The notes beneath the pieces are model-generated. The model searched no databases and had not been told where the DNA came from. It worked only from the letters and a program-made list of their open reading frames with translations. A stretch of DNA of 64,000 bases. It comes from JBKDZL01 sp047971145. Its GTDB lineage: Bacteria; Bacillota_I; Bacilli_A; Erysipelotrichales; Erysipelotrichaceae. The stretch's first letter is position 1; the number at the start of each line of letters is the position of its first letter. The stretch covers positions 17,843-81,842 of the forward strand of contig JBKDZL010000010.1 of NCBI GenBank assembly GCA_047971145.1. Reading direction: 5' to 3'. Shown here in pieces: positions 53,457 to 61,991 of the stretch. The translations under genes and the position numbers were made by a program.

Positions 53457-54409
53457 GTGTGATTATTGAAATGTTTCCCATTGCTTTAATGTTGTCTACG
53501 CCTTTAATTATTGCAGCTTTGGGTGGTTTTTTCTCGGAGCGTAGTGGCGTTGTTAATATTGCTCTTGAGGGTTCAATGACAGTTGGAGGATTTGTTGGTG
53601 CAGCTTGTCTTTATATTTTTAGTGAGGCTGGTATCTTTGGTAATTTATTTTGGGCAGTTTTGGCGGCAATTATTGCTGGTATGTTGTTTAGTGTTTTATT
53701 AGCTTTTGCAGCTATCCATATGCAAGCTGATCAAACGATTGCTGGTACTGCTTTAAATATTTTATCTATTGGCTTAACTGTTTATATTTGTGAGATTATT
53801 TTTGGTGCTAAAAGTACACCGGCTTTTTCTTTCAGTGCTACTTTTCAAAGGGTTACTATACCTGTACTATCGGATATACCAATTATTGGAGATATGTTAT
53901 TTACGGCTATGTATCCGACAGTCTACTTGGCTTTTTTCTTGGTAATTGCTGTCTGGTTTGTGGCGTATAAAACACCATTTGGTTTAAGGCTGCGCTCTTG
54001 TGGTGAATTTCCTCAAGCAAGTGCTTCTATGGGTGTGAATGTAATTAAAATGCGTTGGATTGGAGTGTTGTTGTCTGGTGCTTTCTCTGGATTAGCAGGG
54101 GCTATTTTAGTTCTTACCACCTCTACTTATTTTCAAGCGACTTCGATTCATGGTTTAGGGTTTATTGCGATTGCGACATTAATCTTTGGTAAGTGGAAGC
54201 CTTGGGGTGTTTTGGGGGCTGGTTTATTTTTTGGTTTTGCTCAAACCTTGGGTTATTATTCAAGTAGTATTGAGATTTTATCGAAGTTGCCAGTTGAGTT
54301 TTTCTCATTATTTCCTTATGCTATGACTATTATTGCCCTGATTATTTTTAGTGGTAAATCAGTAGGACCAAAGGCAAGTGGTCAAATCTATGATGCAGGT
54401 AAACGCTGA
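53453..54409 (+). CDS. Nucleoside ABC transporter permease 2 (NupC/YufQ type)
   Basis: A 318-residue permease with eight to nine helices: PLIIAALGGFFSERSGVVNIALEGSM is the family hallmark, with LRLRSCGEFPQASASMGVNVIK as coupling loop. The ribosome site GGAGGAC lies in the end of permease 1. Its stop overlaps the kinase start (TGATG). Confidence 0.92.
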   Translation: MSVIIEMFPIALMLSTPLIIAALGGFFSERSGVVNIALEGSMTVGGFVGAACLYIFSEAGIFGNLFWAVLAAIIAGMLFSVLLAFAAIHMQADQTIAGTALNILSIGLTVYICEIIFGAKSTPAFSFSATFQRVTIPVLSDIPIIGDMLFTAMYPTVYLAFFLVIAVWFVAYKTPFGLRLRSCGEFPQASASMGVNVIKMRWIGVLLSGAFSGLAGAILVLTTSTYFQATSIHGLGFIAIATLIFGKWKPWGVLGAGLFFGFAQTLGYYSSSIEILSKLPVEFFSLFPYAMTIIALIIFSGKSVGPKASGQIYDAGKR

Positions 54410-55281
54410 TGAGAGCTATGGAAATTAGGGATGTTAATCAGGCTAATATTAATGATGCTGAGCGAAATTTTGATAATAGTTTAAACCAAGTAGTTAAAAA
54501 TATTATTACTAGCAAGTGCAAAATTGTTTATTTGGCTGGTCCTTCCTCTAGTGGTAAAACTACTACTGCTAAGTATCTTACTAACAAATTGACTGTTCAA
54601 GGTTATAATGCAGTCTATATTTCTTTAGATAATTTTTATCATAATAGAGTAGATATTCAAACTTTAGCTAATGGTGTTAAAGATTTGGAGTCAATAAAAG
54701 CTTTAGATTCCAAGGCTTTTGAAAAAGTTGTCAACAATTTATTAAATGGCGAGGCGTGTGAAATCCCTAAATATGATTTTAGTAAAGGGGAAAGATCAAG
54801 TGAAACTATAAAGTTTGCAGCCGATGAAGAGAGAATTTGCATTTTTGAGGGTATTCATGCTTTAAATCCTTTATTGATGGGTAAGAGTGAAAAGTCTAGT
54901 TATAAAATATATATCAGTGTTGCTACTGATGTTTATGATGGAGTGGATCTGTGGTTAGATCAAACTCAAATTAGGCTAATGAGAAGATTCATCAGAGATT
55001 TTTACCATCGTAATAGCTCTTTAGAATATACTTTAAGTTTATGGCAAGGGGTTCTTTTGGGTGAGTTAAATTATATAACTCCTTTTATCGATCGTGCTGA
55101 TGTTAAAATTAATAGTTTTCATGATTATGAACTAAAAATGATAAAAGCAGAAATGCTAATTTTGGCTCAAAATCAAGAAAATAAGCAGGTAAATGATTTA
55201 CTTGAAAAACTAGAAGCTTTTAATGACTTAAGTAAAGAGTTGTTGCCTAAGACTAGTCTGTTGAATGAATTTTTAAAATGA
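54409..55281 (+). CDS. Uridine-kinase-like nucleoside kinase (P-loop)
   Basis: A 290-residue kinase with Walker A GPSSSGKTTTAKYL, the DNFYHNR substrate loop (SLDNFYHNRVDI), and the lid pattern RLMRRFIRDFYHRNSSLEYTL typical of the uridine kinase/phosphoribulokinase family forms often fused to threonyl-tRNA-synthetase-like domains. That N-terminal TGS-like module is absent here, leaving about 35 residues before the kinase. Overlap with the nucleoside permease gene suggests it phosphorylates the imported nucleoside, trapping it (inference). Confidence 0.85.
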   Translation: MRAMEIRDVNQANINDAERNFDNSLNQVVKNIITSKCKIVYLAGPSSSGKTTTAKYLTNKLTVQGYNAVYISLDNFYHNRVDIQTLANGVKDLESIKALDSKAFEKVVNNLLNGEACEIPKYDFSKGERSSETIKFAADEERICIFEGIHALNPLLMGKSEKSSYKIYISVATDVYDGVDLWLDQTQIRLMRRFIRDFYHRNSSLEYTLSLWQGVLLGELNYITPFIDRADVKINSFHDYELKMIKAEMLILAQNQENKQVNDLLEKLEAFNDLSKELLPKTSLLNEFLK

Positions 55282-55317
55282 AAATATTTCATAAAAATGA
55301 AAAAATGAAAAAAGTTA

Positions 55318-55360
55318 TTGAAAATATTGAGTTAATGTTATATAATTAATTCAATATTTT
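55318..55360 (+). promoter_or_regulatory. Promoter with flanking perfect inverted repeat before the liv operon
   Basis: Promoter elements are TTGAAA (55318-55323), a 17-bp spacer and TATAAT (55341-55346). AAAATATTGA (55321-55330) and TCAATATTTT (55351-55360) are perfect 10-bp arms, one over the -35 end and one over the expected start of transcription. The centres lie about three helical turns apart, a good repressor layout. Confidence 0.75.
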
Positions 55361-55380
55361 TAATTTAAGGGGGAATAGAA

Positions 55381-56520
55381 ATGAAAAAAATATTAGTAGT
55401 TTTACTGATTTTACTAGTATTAGTGGGCTGTGGTGGATCAGCCAATACTGGTGTAGTTATCGGTTTTAATTTTGAGTTAACCGGTGCTGTAGCTGATTAT
55501 GGTCAAATGGAAGAAAAAGGTGCTAGCTTAGCGGCTAAATTAGCTAATGATAATGGTGGTGTCTTAGATCAAGAAATTAATGTAATCACAGTTGATAATC
55601 AATCTGAGTTAACAGAAGTAGTATCGGCAACCACTAAACTAGCAACTATGGATAATGCGGTGGCAATAATTGGACCAGCAACTAGTGGTAACTCAGCTGC
55701 CAGCTTTGAGAGCGCTAGTCAAAACGCTACGCCAAATATTTCACCATCGGCAACGGCTGATGGAGTTACTATGGATGGTGATGGTAATTTATTAGAATAT
55801 GCATTTAGTTTAAGTTTCCAAGATTCTTATCAAGGCTCAGTAATGGGGAAATTTGCGATTGATAATATGCAAGCTAAAAAAGCAGTTATTTTTTCTGATA
55901 ATTCATCAGATTACGCTAAAGGCTTAGCAGATAATTTTGAGACTTATTTTACAGAAAATGGTGGAAGTATTGTTTCAGTTGAAGCTTATACTGCAGGAGA
56001 GACTGATTTTAATGCAGTTTTAACCAATATTGCTAGTATGGATTTTGATATTTTGTTTGTACCGGGTTATTATGCTGAGGTTGGCTTAATTATTAGACAA
56101 GCTAGAGCTATGGGTATTGACAAGCCAATTTTAGGTGGTGATGGTTATGGATCACCTGAGCTAGTTAATTTAGCCACAGAAGAACACTTAAATAATGTTT
56201 ATTATTCTACTGGTTTTAATAGTGAGAGTGACTCACAGGTAGTAAAAGATTTCATTAGTGCTTTTGAGGCTGAGTACAATGAATCTCCTGGTAGTTTTGC
56301 TGCATTGGCTTATGATGCAACTAATTTATTGATTGATGCAATTGAGCGTGCTGGTAGTACTGATAGAGAAGCTGTGAAAGAAGCAATTGCTGCTACTGAG
56401 AGTTTTGTTGGTGTAACTGGTACTGTCAGTTTTGCTGAAAATCATACTCCTATAAAATCAGTTGTAGTTATTGGACTTAATAATGGTGTTCAAAGTAGTG
56501 CAGTTGAAGTAACACCTTAA
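55381..56520 (+). CDS. livJ: Branched-chain amino-acid ABC transporter substrate-binding lipoprotein
   Basis: A 379-residue Leu/Ile/Val-type binding protein. The lipobox is LVLVGC with Cys17. Mature motifs are GVVIGFNFELTGAVADYGQM, VDNQSELTEVVSATTKLA, AIIGPATSGNSAAS (ligand-binding Ser/Thr loop), SPSATADGVTMDG and PILGGDGYGSPELV. Ribosome site AAGGGGGA. A perfect hairpin separates it from livH. Confidence 0.92.
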   Translation: MKKILVVLLILLVLVGCGGSANTGVVIGFNFELTGAVADYGQMEEKGASLAAKLANDNGGVLDQEINVITVDNQSELTEVVSATTKLATMDNAVAIIGPATSGNSAASFESASQNATPNISPSATADGVTMDGDGNLLEYAFSLSFQDSYQGSVMGKFAIDNMQAKKAVIFSDNSSDYAKGLADNFETYFTENGGSIVSVEAYTAGETDFNAVLTNIASMDFDILFVPGYYAEVGLIIRQARAMGIDKPILGGDGYGSPELVNLATEEHLNNVYYSTGFNSESDSQVVKDFISAFEAEYNESPGSFAALAYDATNLLIDAIERAGSTDREAVKEAIAATESFVGVTGTVSFAENHTPIKSVVVIGLNNGVQSSAVEVTP

Positions 56521-56527
56521 TCAAAAC

Positions 56528-56562
56528 AAGAATAGGTAGTACTACCTATTCTTTGCTTTTTT
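56528..56562 (+). terminator. Attenuating hairpin between livJ and livH
   Basis: AAGAATAGGTAGT and ACTACCTATTCTT form a perfect 26-bp palindrome, with T residues at 56557-56562. The livH ribosome site (AGGAGGA) follows immediately. Confidence 0.8.
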
Positions 56563-56573
56563 AGGAGGAAAAT

Positions 56574-57452
56574 ATGGAACAATTTTTACAACAATTAATC
56601 AATGGTTTATCATTAGGGAGCATTTATGCTCTGATAGCTCTTGGTTATACTATGGTATATGGAATAATTAAACTAATCAATTTTGCTCATGGTGATATTT
56701 ATATGTTAGGAGCTTATATTGGTTTTCTTTGTATTACTTATGGTGGCTTAGGTTTTTTTGAAACATTGATTATTGCGATGGTACTTTGTGCAATAATTGG
56801 TGTTCTAATTGAGAAAATCGCTTATAAGCCCTTGCGTAATGCTACTCGTATTGCTGCGCTCATCACCGCCATTGGAGTTTCATTTTTTCTAGAGTATTCT
56901 GTAATGAATATCATGGGAGCAGGTGTTAAAACATTCCCTAAAGTATTACCTAATGAAATATACTATCTGGGTAATATTCAAGTCAGTTTACAACAAATAG
57001 TGATTTTTCTTACAACAATTATTTTGATGATAGTTTTACAATTTATTGTTAGAAAGACCAAAATGGGTAAAGCTATGCGAGCGGTTAGTGCTGATCCTGA
57101 TGCTGCTAGATTGATGGGTATTGATGTTAATAGAACTATTTCTTTTACTTTTGCTTTAGGCTCAGCTTTAGCGGGAGCTGCAGGTGTATTAGTTGGTGTA
57201 TATTACAATACTATTAATCCCTTAATGGGTATGGTACCAGGTATTAAAGCCTTTGTTGCCGCCGTATTTGGTGGAATTGGTATTATTCCTGGGGCAGTAT
57301 TTGGTGGTTTTTTTATTGGTAGTGTTGAGACTTTTGTTAGTGGTTATGGTGGATCACTATTTAAAGATGCGGTAGTTTATGCCATCTTAATAATTATTTT
57401 AATTGTTAAGCCAGCAGGATTATTAGGAAAGAACCGAAAGGAGAAAGTCTAA
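56574..57452 (+). CDS. livH: Branched-chain amino-acid ABC transporter permease LivH
   Basis: A 292-residue permease with about eight helices: NGLSLGSIYALIALGYTMVYG, LINFAHGDIYMLGAYIG and MRAVSADPDAARLMGIDVNR are the family landmarks. It ends GLLGKNRKEKV and overlaps livM by one base. Confidence 0.93.
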   Translation: MEQFLQQLINGLSLGSIYALIALGYTMVYGIIKLINFAHGDIYMLGAYIGFLCITYGGLGFFETLIIAMVLCAIIGVLIEKIAYKPLRNATRIAALITAIGVSFFLEYSVMNIMGAGVKTFPKVLPNEIYYLGNIQVSLQQIVIFLTTIILMIVLQFIVRKTKMGKAMRAVSADPDAARLMGIDVNRTISFTFALGSALAGAAGVLVGVYYNTINPLMGMVPGIKAFVAAVFGGIGIIPGAVFGGFFIGSVETFVSGYGGSLFKDAVVYAILIIILIVKPAGLLGKNRKEKV

Positions 57453-58417
57453 TGAGATTATTTAATAAAAAAAATCTAGCATGGCTCGCTTTAATTGTTG
57501 GTGTTTATTTATTAATTAGTTTTTTAATGATGAGCAATATAATTAATGCATATTATCAAATAACTCTAATTACTGTAGGTATTAATATTATTTTGGCAAT
57601 TAGTCTTAATTTGATAATTGGTGTAACTGGACAGTTTTCCTTAGGTCATGCAGGTTTTATGTGTGTTGGGGCTTATGCGAGTGCTATTGTTTTAAAAATG
57701 ATGCCAAATTTGTCAGGCTTATTGTTGGGTATTGTGGTAGGGATACTTATTAGTAGTATTTTAGCTTTACTGATTGCGATTCCTACTTTGAGATTAAAAG
57801 GTGATTATTTGGCAATCGCAACTTTGGGTTTTGCTGAAATCATTAGAATTGTGGTCTTGAATCTTGAAATCACTAATGGTGCTGCTGGTTTAAGTAATAT
57901 TCCTAAAGTTGTTGATTGGACAACTTTATATGTTTTTATTGTTATTAGCTTGATTGTGATAGTTAATTTTGGTCGCTCTAAAATGGGTAGAGCTTGTATT
58001 TCAGTGCGTGAGGATGAAATTGCGGCTGAAGCTATGGGTATTAATACTACTAAGTATAAAGTTATTGCCTTTATTTTGGGTGCTAGTGTGGCTAGTGTGG
58101 CTGGTGGTTTATATGCTGGTTATTTCTTTGTTATAACACCAGATACCTTTGGTATTATTAAATCAATTGATATTTTAGTGATGATAGTGTTTGGGGGCTT
58201 AGGAAGTTTTACTGGCTCAATTATTTCTGCTGGTTTTTTGGGGATAGTAGATATTTTCTTACAATCATTATCTGGTTTTAGAATGATAATTTATGCGATA
58301 ATGTTAGTGTTGATTATGATTTTTAGACCACAGGGCTTACTAGGTACTAAAGAATTTACTTTTAGTGCTTTGATGAGTAAAGATCGGAGGACTAAAGATG
58401 ATCCTGCAAGCAAATAA
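57452..58417 (+). CDS. livM: Branched-chain amino-acid ABC transporter permease LivM
   Basis: A 321-residue permease: SLNLIIGVTGQFSLGHAGFM is the hallmark, with LRLKGDYLAIATLGFAEIIR and CISVREDEIAAEAMGINTTK as coupling loop. Ribosome site AAAGGAGA. The 3' end overlaps livG by 20 nt. Confidence 0.93.
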   Translation: MRLFNKKNLAWLALIVGVYLLISFLMMSNIINAYYQITLITVGINIILAISLNLIIGVTGQFSLGHAGFMCVGAYASAIVLKMMPNLSGLLLGIVVGILISSILALLIAIPTLRLKGDYLAIATLGFAEIIRIVVLNLEITNGAAGLSNIPKVVDWTTLYVFIVISLIVIVNFGRSKMGRACISVREDEIAAEAMGINTTKYKVIAFILGASVASVAGGLYAGYFFVITPDTFGIIKSIDILVMIVFGGLGSFTGSIISAGFLGIVDIFLQSLSGFRMIIYAIMLVLIMIFRPQGLLGTKEFTFSALMSKDRRTKDDPASK

Positions 58418-59168
58418 TGTAACTAAAAATTTTGGTGGTTTGACTGCGGTCAATAATGTCAATCTTACTTTAAATAAAAATGAATTAATTGGTTTGATTG
58501 GACCAAATGGTGCCGGCAAAACCACACTATTTAATTTACTTACTGGAGTTTATCAACTTAGCGAGGGTACTATAGTATTTGATGGTAGTAATGGAATTAA
58601 AAATATTCAAAATAAGAAACCTTATACTATTGCCAATATGGGTATAACCAGAACCTTCCAAAATATCAGATTATTTAAAGATTTGACTGTCTTAGATAAT
58701 GTTAAAATTGCGATGCACCAAAAAGCTGATTATGGTTTTCTTAGCTCTATTTTAAGACTACCAAAGTTTTATCAAAAAGAAGAGTTAGTGCATAATTTAT
58801 CCATGTCATTATTAAAAGAAGTAAATTTGAATAATAAGGCAGAAGTTATTGCGAGCAATTTACCCTATGGTGAGCAAAGAAAATTAGAGATTGCTAGAGC
58901 TTTGGCTACTAACCCTAAATTATTGTTTTTAGATGAGCCGGCAGCGGGCATGAATCCTCAAGAGACTAGTGAGCTTACTACTTTAATCAAAATGATCAAA
59001 GATAAGTTTAACTTGACAATTCTCTTAATTGAGCATGATATGTCTTTGGTTATGAGCTTATGTGAGCGCATTTATGTTTTGGATTATGGCTCAATAATTG
59101 CGGAGGGCAAACCTGAAGAAATAAGAAATAATAAGGCTGTAATAAAGGCATATTTAGGAGGTGAGTAA
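58398..59168 (+). CDS. livG: Branched-chain amino-acid ABC transporter ATPase LivG
   Basis: A 256-residue ATPase: Walker A GPNGAGKTTLFN, TRTFQNIRLFKDLTVLDNV after the Q-loop, signature LPYGEQRKLEIARAL, LLFLDEPAAGMNPQE and LLIEHDMSLVM. The LPYGEQR signature instead of LSGGQ is usual for LivG. Ribosome site CGGAGGA. Confidence 0.93.
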   Translation: MILQANNVTKNFGGLTAVNNVNLTLNKNELIGLIGPNGAGKTTLFNLLTGVYQLSEGTIVFDGSNGIKNIQNKKPYTIANMGITRTFQNIRLFKDLTVLDNVKIAMHQKADYGFLSSILRLPKFYQKEELVHNLSMSLLKEVNLNNKAEVIASNLPYGEQRKLEIARALATNPKLLFLDEPAAGMNPQETSELTTLIKMIKDKFNLTILLIEHDMSLVMSLCERIYVLDYGSIIAEGKPEEIRNNKAVIKAYLGGE

Positions 59169-59873
59169 ATGTTAAAAGTTGAAAATCTAGTAGTTAATTA
59201 TGGTGTGATTAATGCCATAAAGGGTATTTCTATTAATATTAAAGAAGGGGATATTGTTACTTTAATTGGAGCCAATGGGGCCGGTAAGACAACTATTATT
59301 CAAGCTATTTCCAAAATTATCCCTAAGCTCAGTGGTTCTTTGTTTTTTGAGGGACAAGATTTAGAAAAATTAGATGCTAAAAAAATAGTTAAACTAGGAT
59401 TATCACAAGTACCAGAAGGGCGTCGAGTATTTGCGGATATGACTGTTTTGGAAAATTTGGAAATGGGCGCTTATTTAAGAAAAGATAAAGAAGGAATTGT
59501 AAATGATTTAAAGCGAATTTATCAAAGTTTTCCGATATTAAAAGAAAGACTTGATCAATTAGCTGGAACTCTCTCAGGTGGTGAACAACAAATGCTGGCT
59601 ATGGGCAGAGCGATTATGTCAAAGCCTAAGCTATTATTGTTGGATGAGCCTTCAATGGGATTGGCACCAATTTTTGTTAAGGAAATATTTAATATCATTA
59701 AAGAGATTAATGCCCAGGGCACTACAATATTATTAGTAGAACAAAATGCGATGCAAGCATTAAAAATTGCAGATTATGCTTATGTGTTGGAAACTGGTAA
59801 GATTGTAGAGGAGGGTCCAGCTCAAGACTTATTAACAAAAGATAGCATTAAAGAAGCATATTTAGGAGGTTAA
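59169..59873 (+). CDS. livF: Branched-chain amino-acid ABC transporter ATPase LivF
   Basis: A 234-residue ATPase: Walker A GANGAGKTTIIQ, VPEGRRVFADMTVLENLEMG, signature LSGGEQQMLAMGRAIM, LLLDEPSMGLAPIFV and LLVEQNAMQALKIAD. It is adjacent to livG with no gap and followed after 1 nt by the CBS gene. Confidence 0.93.
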   Translation: MLKVENLVVNYGVINAIKGISINIKEGDIVTLIGANGAGKTTIIQAISKIIPKLSGSLFFEGQDLEKLDAKKIVKLGLSQVPEGRRVFADMTVLENLEMGAYLRKDKEGIVNDLKRIYQSFPILKERLDQLAGTLSGGEQQMLAMGRAIMSKPKLLLLDEPSMGLAPIFVKEIFNIIKEINAQGTTILLVEQNAMQALKIADYAYVLETGKIVEEGPAQDLLTKDSIKEAYLGG

Positions 59874-59874
59874 G

Positions 59875-60522
59875 ATGAAAGTAAAAACAATAATGTCAAA
59901 AGATTTACAAGTAGTAAATCCTAATGATAAAATATCACAGGCAGTTTCCTTAATGAGTACCTGTAAGCTTCATCGCTTACCAGTGGTTTCTGAGAATAAA
60001 TTAGTTGGTTTAATTACAGAGAAAACAGTGGCATCAAGTAGCCCCTCAAAAGCTAGTAGTTTATCAATACATGAAATGAATTATTTGTTGTCTAAAATGA
60101 AAGTTGAAGATATTATGATAACTAATGTCATTACTATTGATGGTGAAGCTTTAGTTGAAGAGGCGGCAGCTCTAATGCGTGAGCAAGAAATTGGCTGCTT
60201 ACCTGTAGTTAACAAAAACAATGAGCTCGAGGGGATTATTACTACTAATAATGTGTTAGATGCCTTTATGGATTTAGTTGGCTATCATCAAGGGCTTAGT
60301 CATATTGAAATTGCGATTAAAGAAGATAGAATTGGTATTTTAAAGGAAATTTCTGAAATCTTCATTAAACATCAAACTAATATTATTAGATTCAGTGTTT
60401 ATCAAGAACAAGCTAAATTAATGATAATTATTATTAGTGATCAGAAAATAAATTCTACTTTAATTGTTGATTTAAATAAAGCAGGTTATCTGGTGGTTGA
60501 GCGGACAATGTTGGGAAAGTAA
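59875..60522 (+). CDS. CBS-domain protein with C-terminal ACT-like domain (AcuB type)
   Basis: A 215-residue cytoplasmic protein: two CBS motifs (VKTIMSKDLQVVNPNDKIS to LVGLITEKT, and VEDIMITNVITIDGEAL to GIITTNNVLDAFM) and a C-terminal ACT-like segment (IEIAIKEDRIGILKEISEIF). CBS pairs bind adenosine nucleotides and ACT domains bind amino acids. Being the last gene of the liv operon, it may tie branched-chain amino-acid uptake to energy or amino-acid level; this is inference, though the same neighbour occurs in streptococcal liv operons. Confidence 0.82.
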   Translation: MKVKTIMSKDLQVVNPNDKISQAVSLMSTCKLHRLPVVSENKLVGLITEKTVASSSPSKASSLSIHEMNYLLSKMKVEDIMITNVITIDGEALVEEAAALMREQEIGCLPVVNKNNELEGIITTNNVLDAFMDLVGYHQGLSHIEIAIKEDRIGILKEISEIFIKHQTNIIRFSVYQEQAKLMIIIISDQKINSTLIVDLNKAGYLVVERTMLGK

Positions 60523-60531
60523 TCAATAAAT

Positions 60532-60562
60532 AAAAAATACTCATATTAATGAGTATTTTTTA
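60532..60562 (+). terminator. Terminator of the liv operon
   Basis: AAAAATACTCAT and ATGAGTATTTTT pair around ATTA, followed by TA. Confidence 0.88.
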
Positions 60563-60611
60563 TTGACTTGAAGTTTACTCTAAGTGCTAAAATACTAATA
60601 AGGAGGTATTT

Positions 60612-61589
60612 ATGCAATACACAACATTAGGAAACACTGATATTAAAATTTCAAAAATCTGTGCCGGCTGTATGAGTTTTGGTGATAACAGCACTAATTT
60701 TCATGATTGGACACTAGATTATCAACAGAGCAAAGCAATTATTAAAGAGGCACTGGCTATGGGTATTAATTTCTTTGATACTGCCAATATTTACTCAGCT
60801 GGTACTAGTGAAGAATTTTTGGGAAAAGCTTTAAAAGAGTTAGAAGTTGAAAGATCAGAGGTCGTGATTGCCACTAAAGTCTATTTTAATGAGGGCAAAC
60901 TCTCAGCTGAGGCTATTGCTAGAGAAGTTGAAGAATCACTTAAGCGTCTACAAACTGATTATATTGATTTATATATTATCCATCGTTTTGATTATAGCAC
61001 TCCAATTGAGCAGACTATGGAAGCTCTGCATAAATTGGTGGTTAGTGGCAAAGTAAAAGCTATTGGAGCTTCAGCAATGTACGCTTATCAATTTCATAAT
61101 ATGCAAGAAGTTGCTAGTAAGAATGGTTGGACGCAATTTTCTAGTATGCAAAATCACTATAATTTATTGTATCGAGAAGATGAAAGGGAATTATTTCCGG
61201 TATGTCAACAATTTAATACCAGTTTAACTCCTTATAGTCCATTAGCTTCAGGTCGCACTGCTAGAGTTCAATGGGAAAGTAAGTCAATGCGCTCCCAAAG
61301 TGATAAAACTGCGGTAGCTAAGTATGATTCAACCAAGAATGAGGATCAAAAAATTGTAAAAAGAATTAAGGAATTAGCTGATAAATATCAAGTTACGATG
61401 TCACAAATATCACTCGCATGGCATTTTGCTAAGGGTATTAGCTCTCCAATTATTGGAGCTAATAAAATCCAATATTTACAAGAGGCTGTTTTTAGTCTTG
61501 ATATTAAATTAACTGCAGAAGATATTGCTTATTTAGAAGAATTATATTTACCACATAATTTAGTTGGTCTACTACCACATAATAAATAA
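60612..61589 (+). CDS. Aldo/keto reductase
   Basis: A 325-residue NADP-dependent TIM-barrel reductase of the YajO/AKR group. Motifs: YTTLGNTDIKISKICAGCMSF, the catalytic Asp and Tyr in INFFDTANIYSAGTSEEFLG, Lys in VVIATKVYF, and His in DYIDLYIIHRFD; AYQFHNMQ and SPIIGANK help bind NADP. Substrate unknown, monocistronic, with ribosome site AAGGAGGT. Confidence 0.9.
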   Translation: MQYTTLGNTDIKISKICAGCMSFGDNSTNFHDWTLDYQQSKAIIKEALAMGINFFDTANIYSAGTSEEFLGKALKELEVERSEVVIATKVYFNEGKLSAEAIAREVEESLKRLQTDYIDLYIIHRFDYSTPIEQTMEALHKLVVSGKVKAIGASAMYAYQFHNMQEVASKNGWTQFSSMQNHYNLLYREDERELFPVCQQFNTSLTPYSPLASGRTARVQWESKSMRSQSDKTAVAKYDSTKNEDQKIVKRIKELADKYQVTMSQISLAWHFAKGISSPIIGANKIQYLQEAVFSLDIKLTAEDIAYLEELYLPHNLVGLLPHNK

Positions 61590-61616
61590 AAGCCCTAATT
61601 TTTAGGGTTTTTATTT
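61587..61616 (+). terminator. Terminator after the aldo/keto reductase gene
   Basis: CCCTAA and TTAGGG pair around three T, with A and T flanks. Confidence 0.8.
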
Positions 61617-61629
61617 ATTGAGGAGTTAC

Positions 61630-61706
61630 AAATACTATTAATATTTGTATTTTTCAGACCACTAGATTTATAATAGAAATCACTTTTTCAAATATTAATA
61701 GTATTT
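61630..61706. repeat. 18-bp perfect inverted repeat with a 41-nt loop
   Basis: AAATACTATTAATATTTG (61630-61647) and its exact complement (61689-61706), followed by four more T. No gene lies in it. It sits between the reductase terminator and the tRNA promoter. Confidence 0.7.
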
Positions 61707-61720
61707 TTTTAATTTTTCTA

Positions 61721-61750
61721 TTGTCAAAGTATTGTTGATTATGGTAAAAT
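61721..61750 (+). promoter_or_regulatory. Promoter of the tRNA-Asn/tRNA-Glu unit
   Basis: TTGTCA (61721-61726), an 18-bp spacer and TAAAAT (61745-61750), placing the start of transcription a few bases before the tRNA-Asn 5' end. Confidence 0.7.
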
Positions 61751-61760
61751 GTTTTAGCAC

Positions 61761-61835
61761 GCCTGAATAGCTCAGTGGTAGAGCTCCCGGCTGTTAACCG
61801 GTAGGTCGTAGGTTCAAATCCTACTTCAGGCGCCA
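61761..61835 (+). tRNA. tRNA-Asn (anticodon GTT)
   Basis: Acceptor GCCTGAA pairs with TTCAGGC; a D-arm (AGCTC-AGTGGTA-GAGCT), anticodon GTT at 61793-61795, and the T-arm GTAGG-TTCAAAT-CCTAC follow. Discriminator G and an encoded CCA are present. Confidence 0.96.
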
Positions 61836-61845
61836 TTATAAAAAT

Positions 61846-61922
61846 GGCCCGTTGGTGAAGTGGCTTAACACAGCGCCCTTTCACGGCGTCATTCACGGGT
61901 TCGAATCCCGTACGGGTCACCA
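61846..61922 (+). tRNA. tRNA-Glu (anticodon TTC)
   Basis: Acceptor GGCCCGT pairs with ACGGGTC (one G-U pair). The anticodon TTC lies at 61880-61882 in the loop CTTTCAC, and the T-arm is ACGGG-TTCGAAT-CCCGT. Discriminator A and an encoded CCA are present. A foreign fragment lies downstream, after the terminator. Confidence 0.95.
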
Positions 61923-61933
61923 GTTAATAAAAT

Positions 61934-61978
61934 AAGGATATTAATGATACATTATCGTAATATCCTTTTTTATTTTTT
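61934..61978 (+). terminator. Terminator of the tRNA unit
   Basis: AAGGATATTA (61934-61943) pairs with TAATATCCTT (61958-61967), then a T-rich tail. The left 12-bp direct repeat of the foreign segment begins at the next base. Confidence 0.85.
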
Positions 61979-61990
61979 AAATTCTAGTTT
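61979..61990. repeat. Left 12-bp direct repeat (putative att core)
   Basis: AAATTCTAGTTT, directly after the T tail of the tRNA terminator. Confidence 0.65.
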
Positions 61991-61991
61991 T

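Noticed and set aside
61654..61920. Minus-strand frame crossing both tRNA genes
   Set aside because: It is the complement of tRNA-Asn and tRNA-Glu; such translations are a common annotation artefact.
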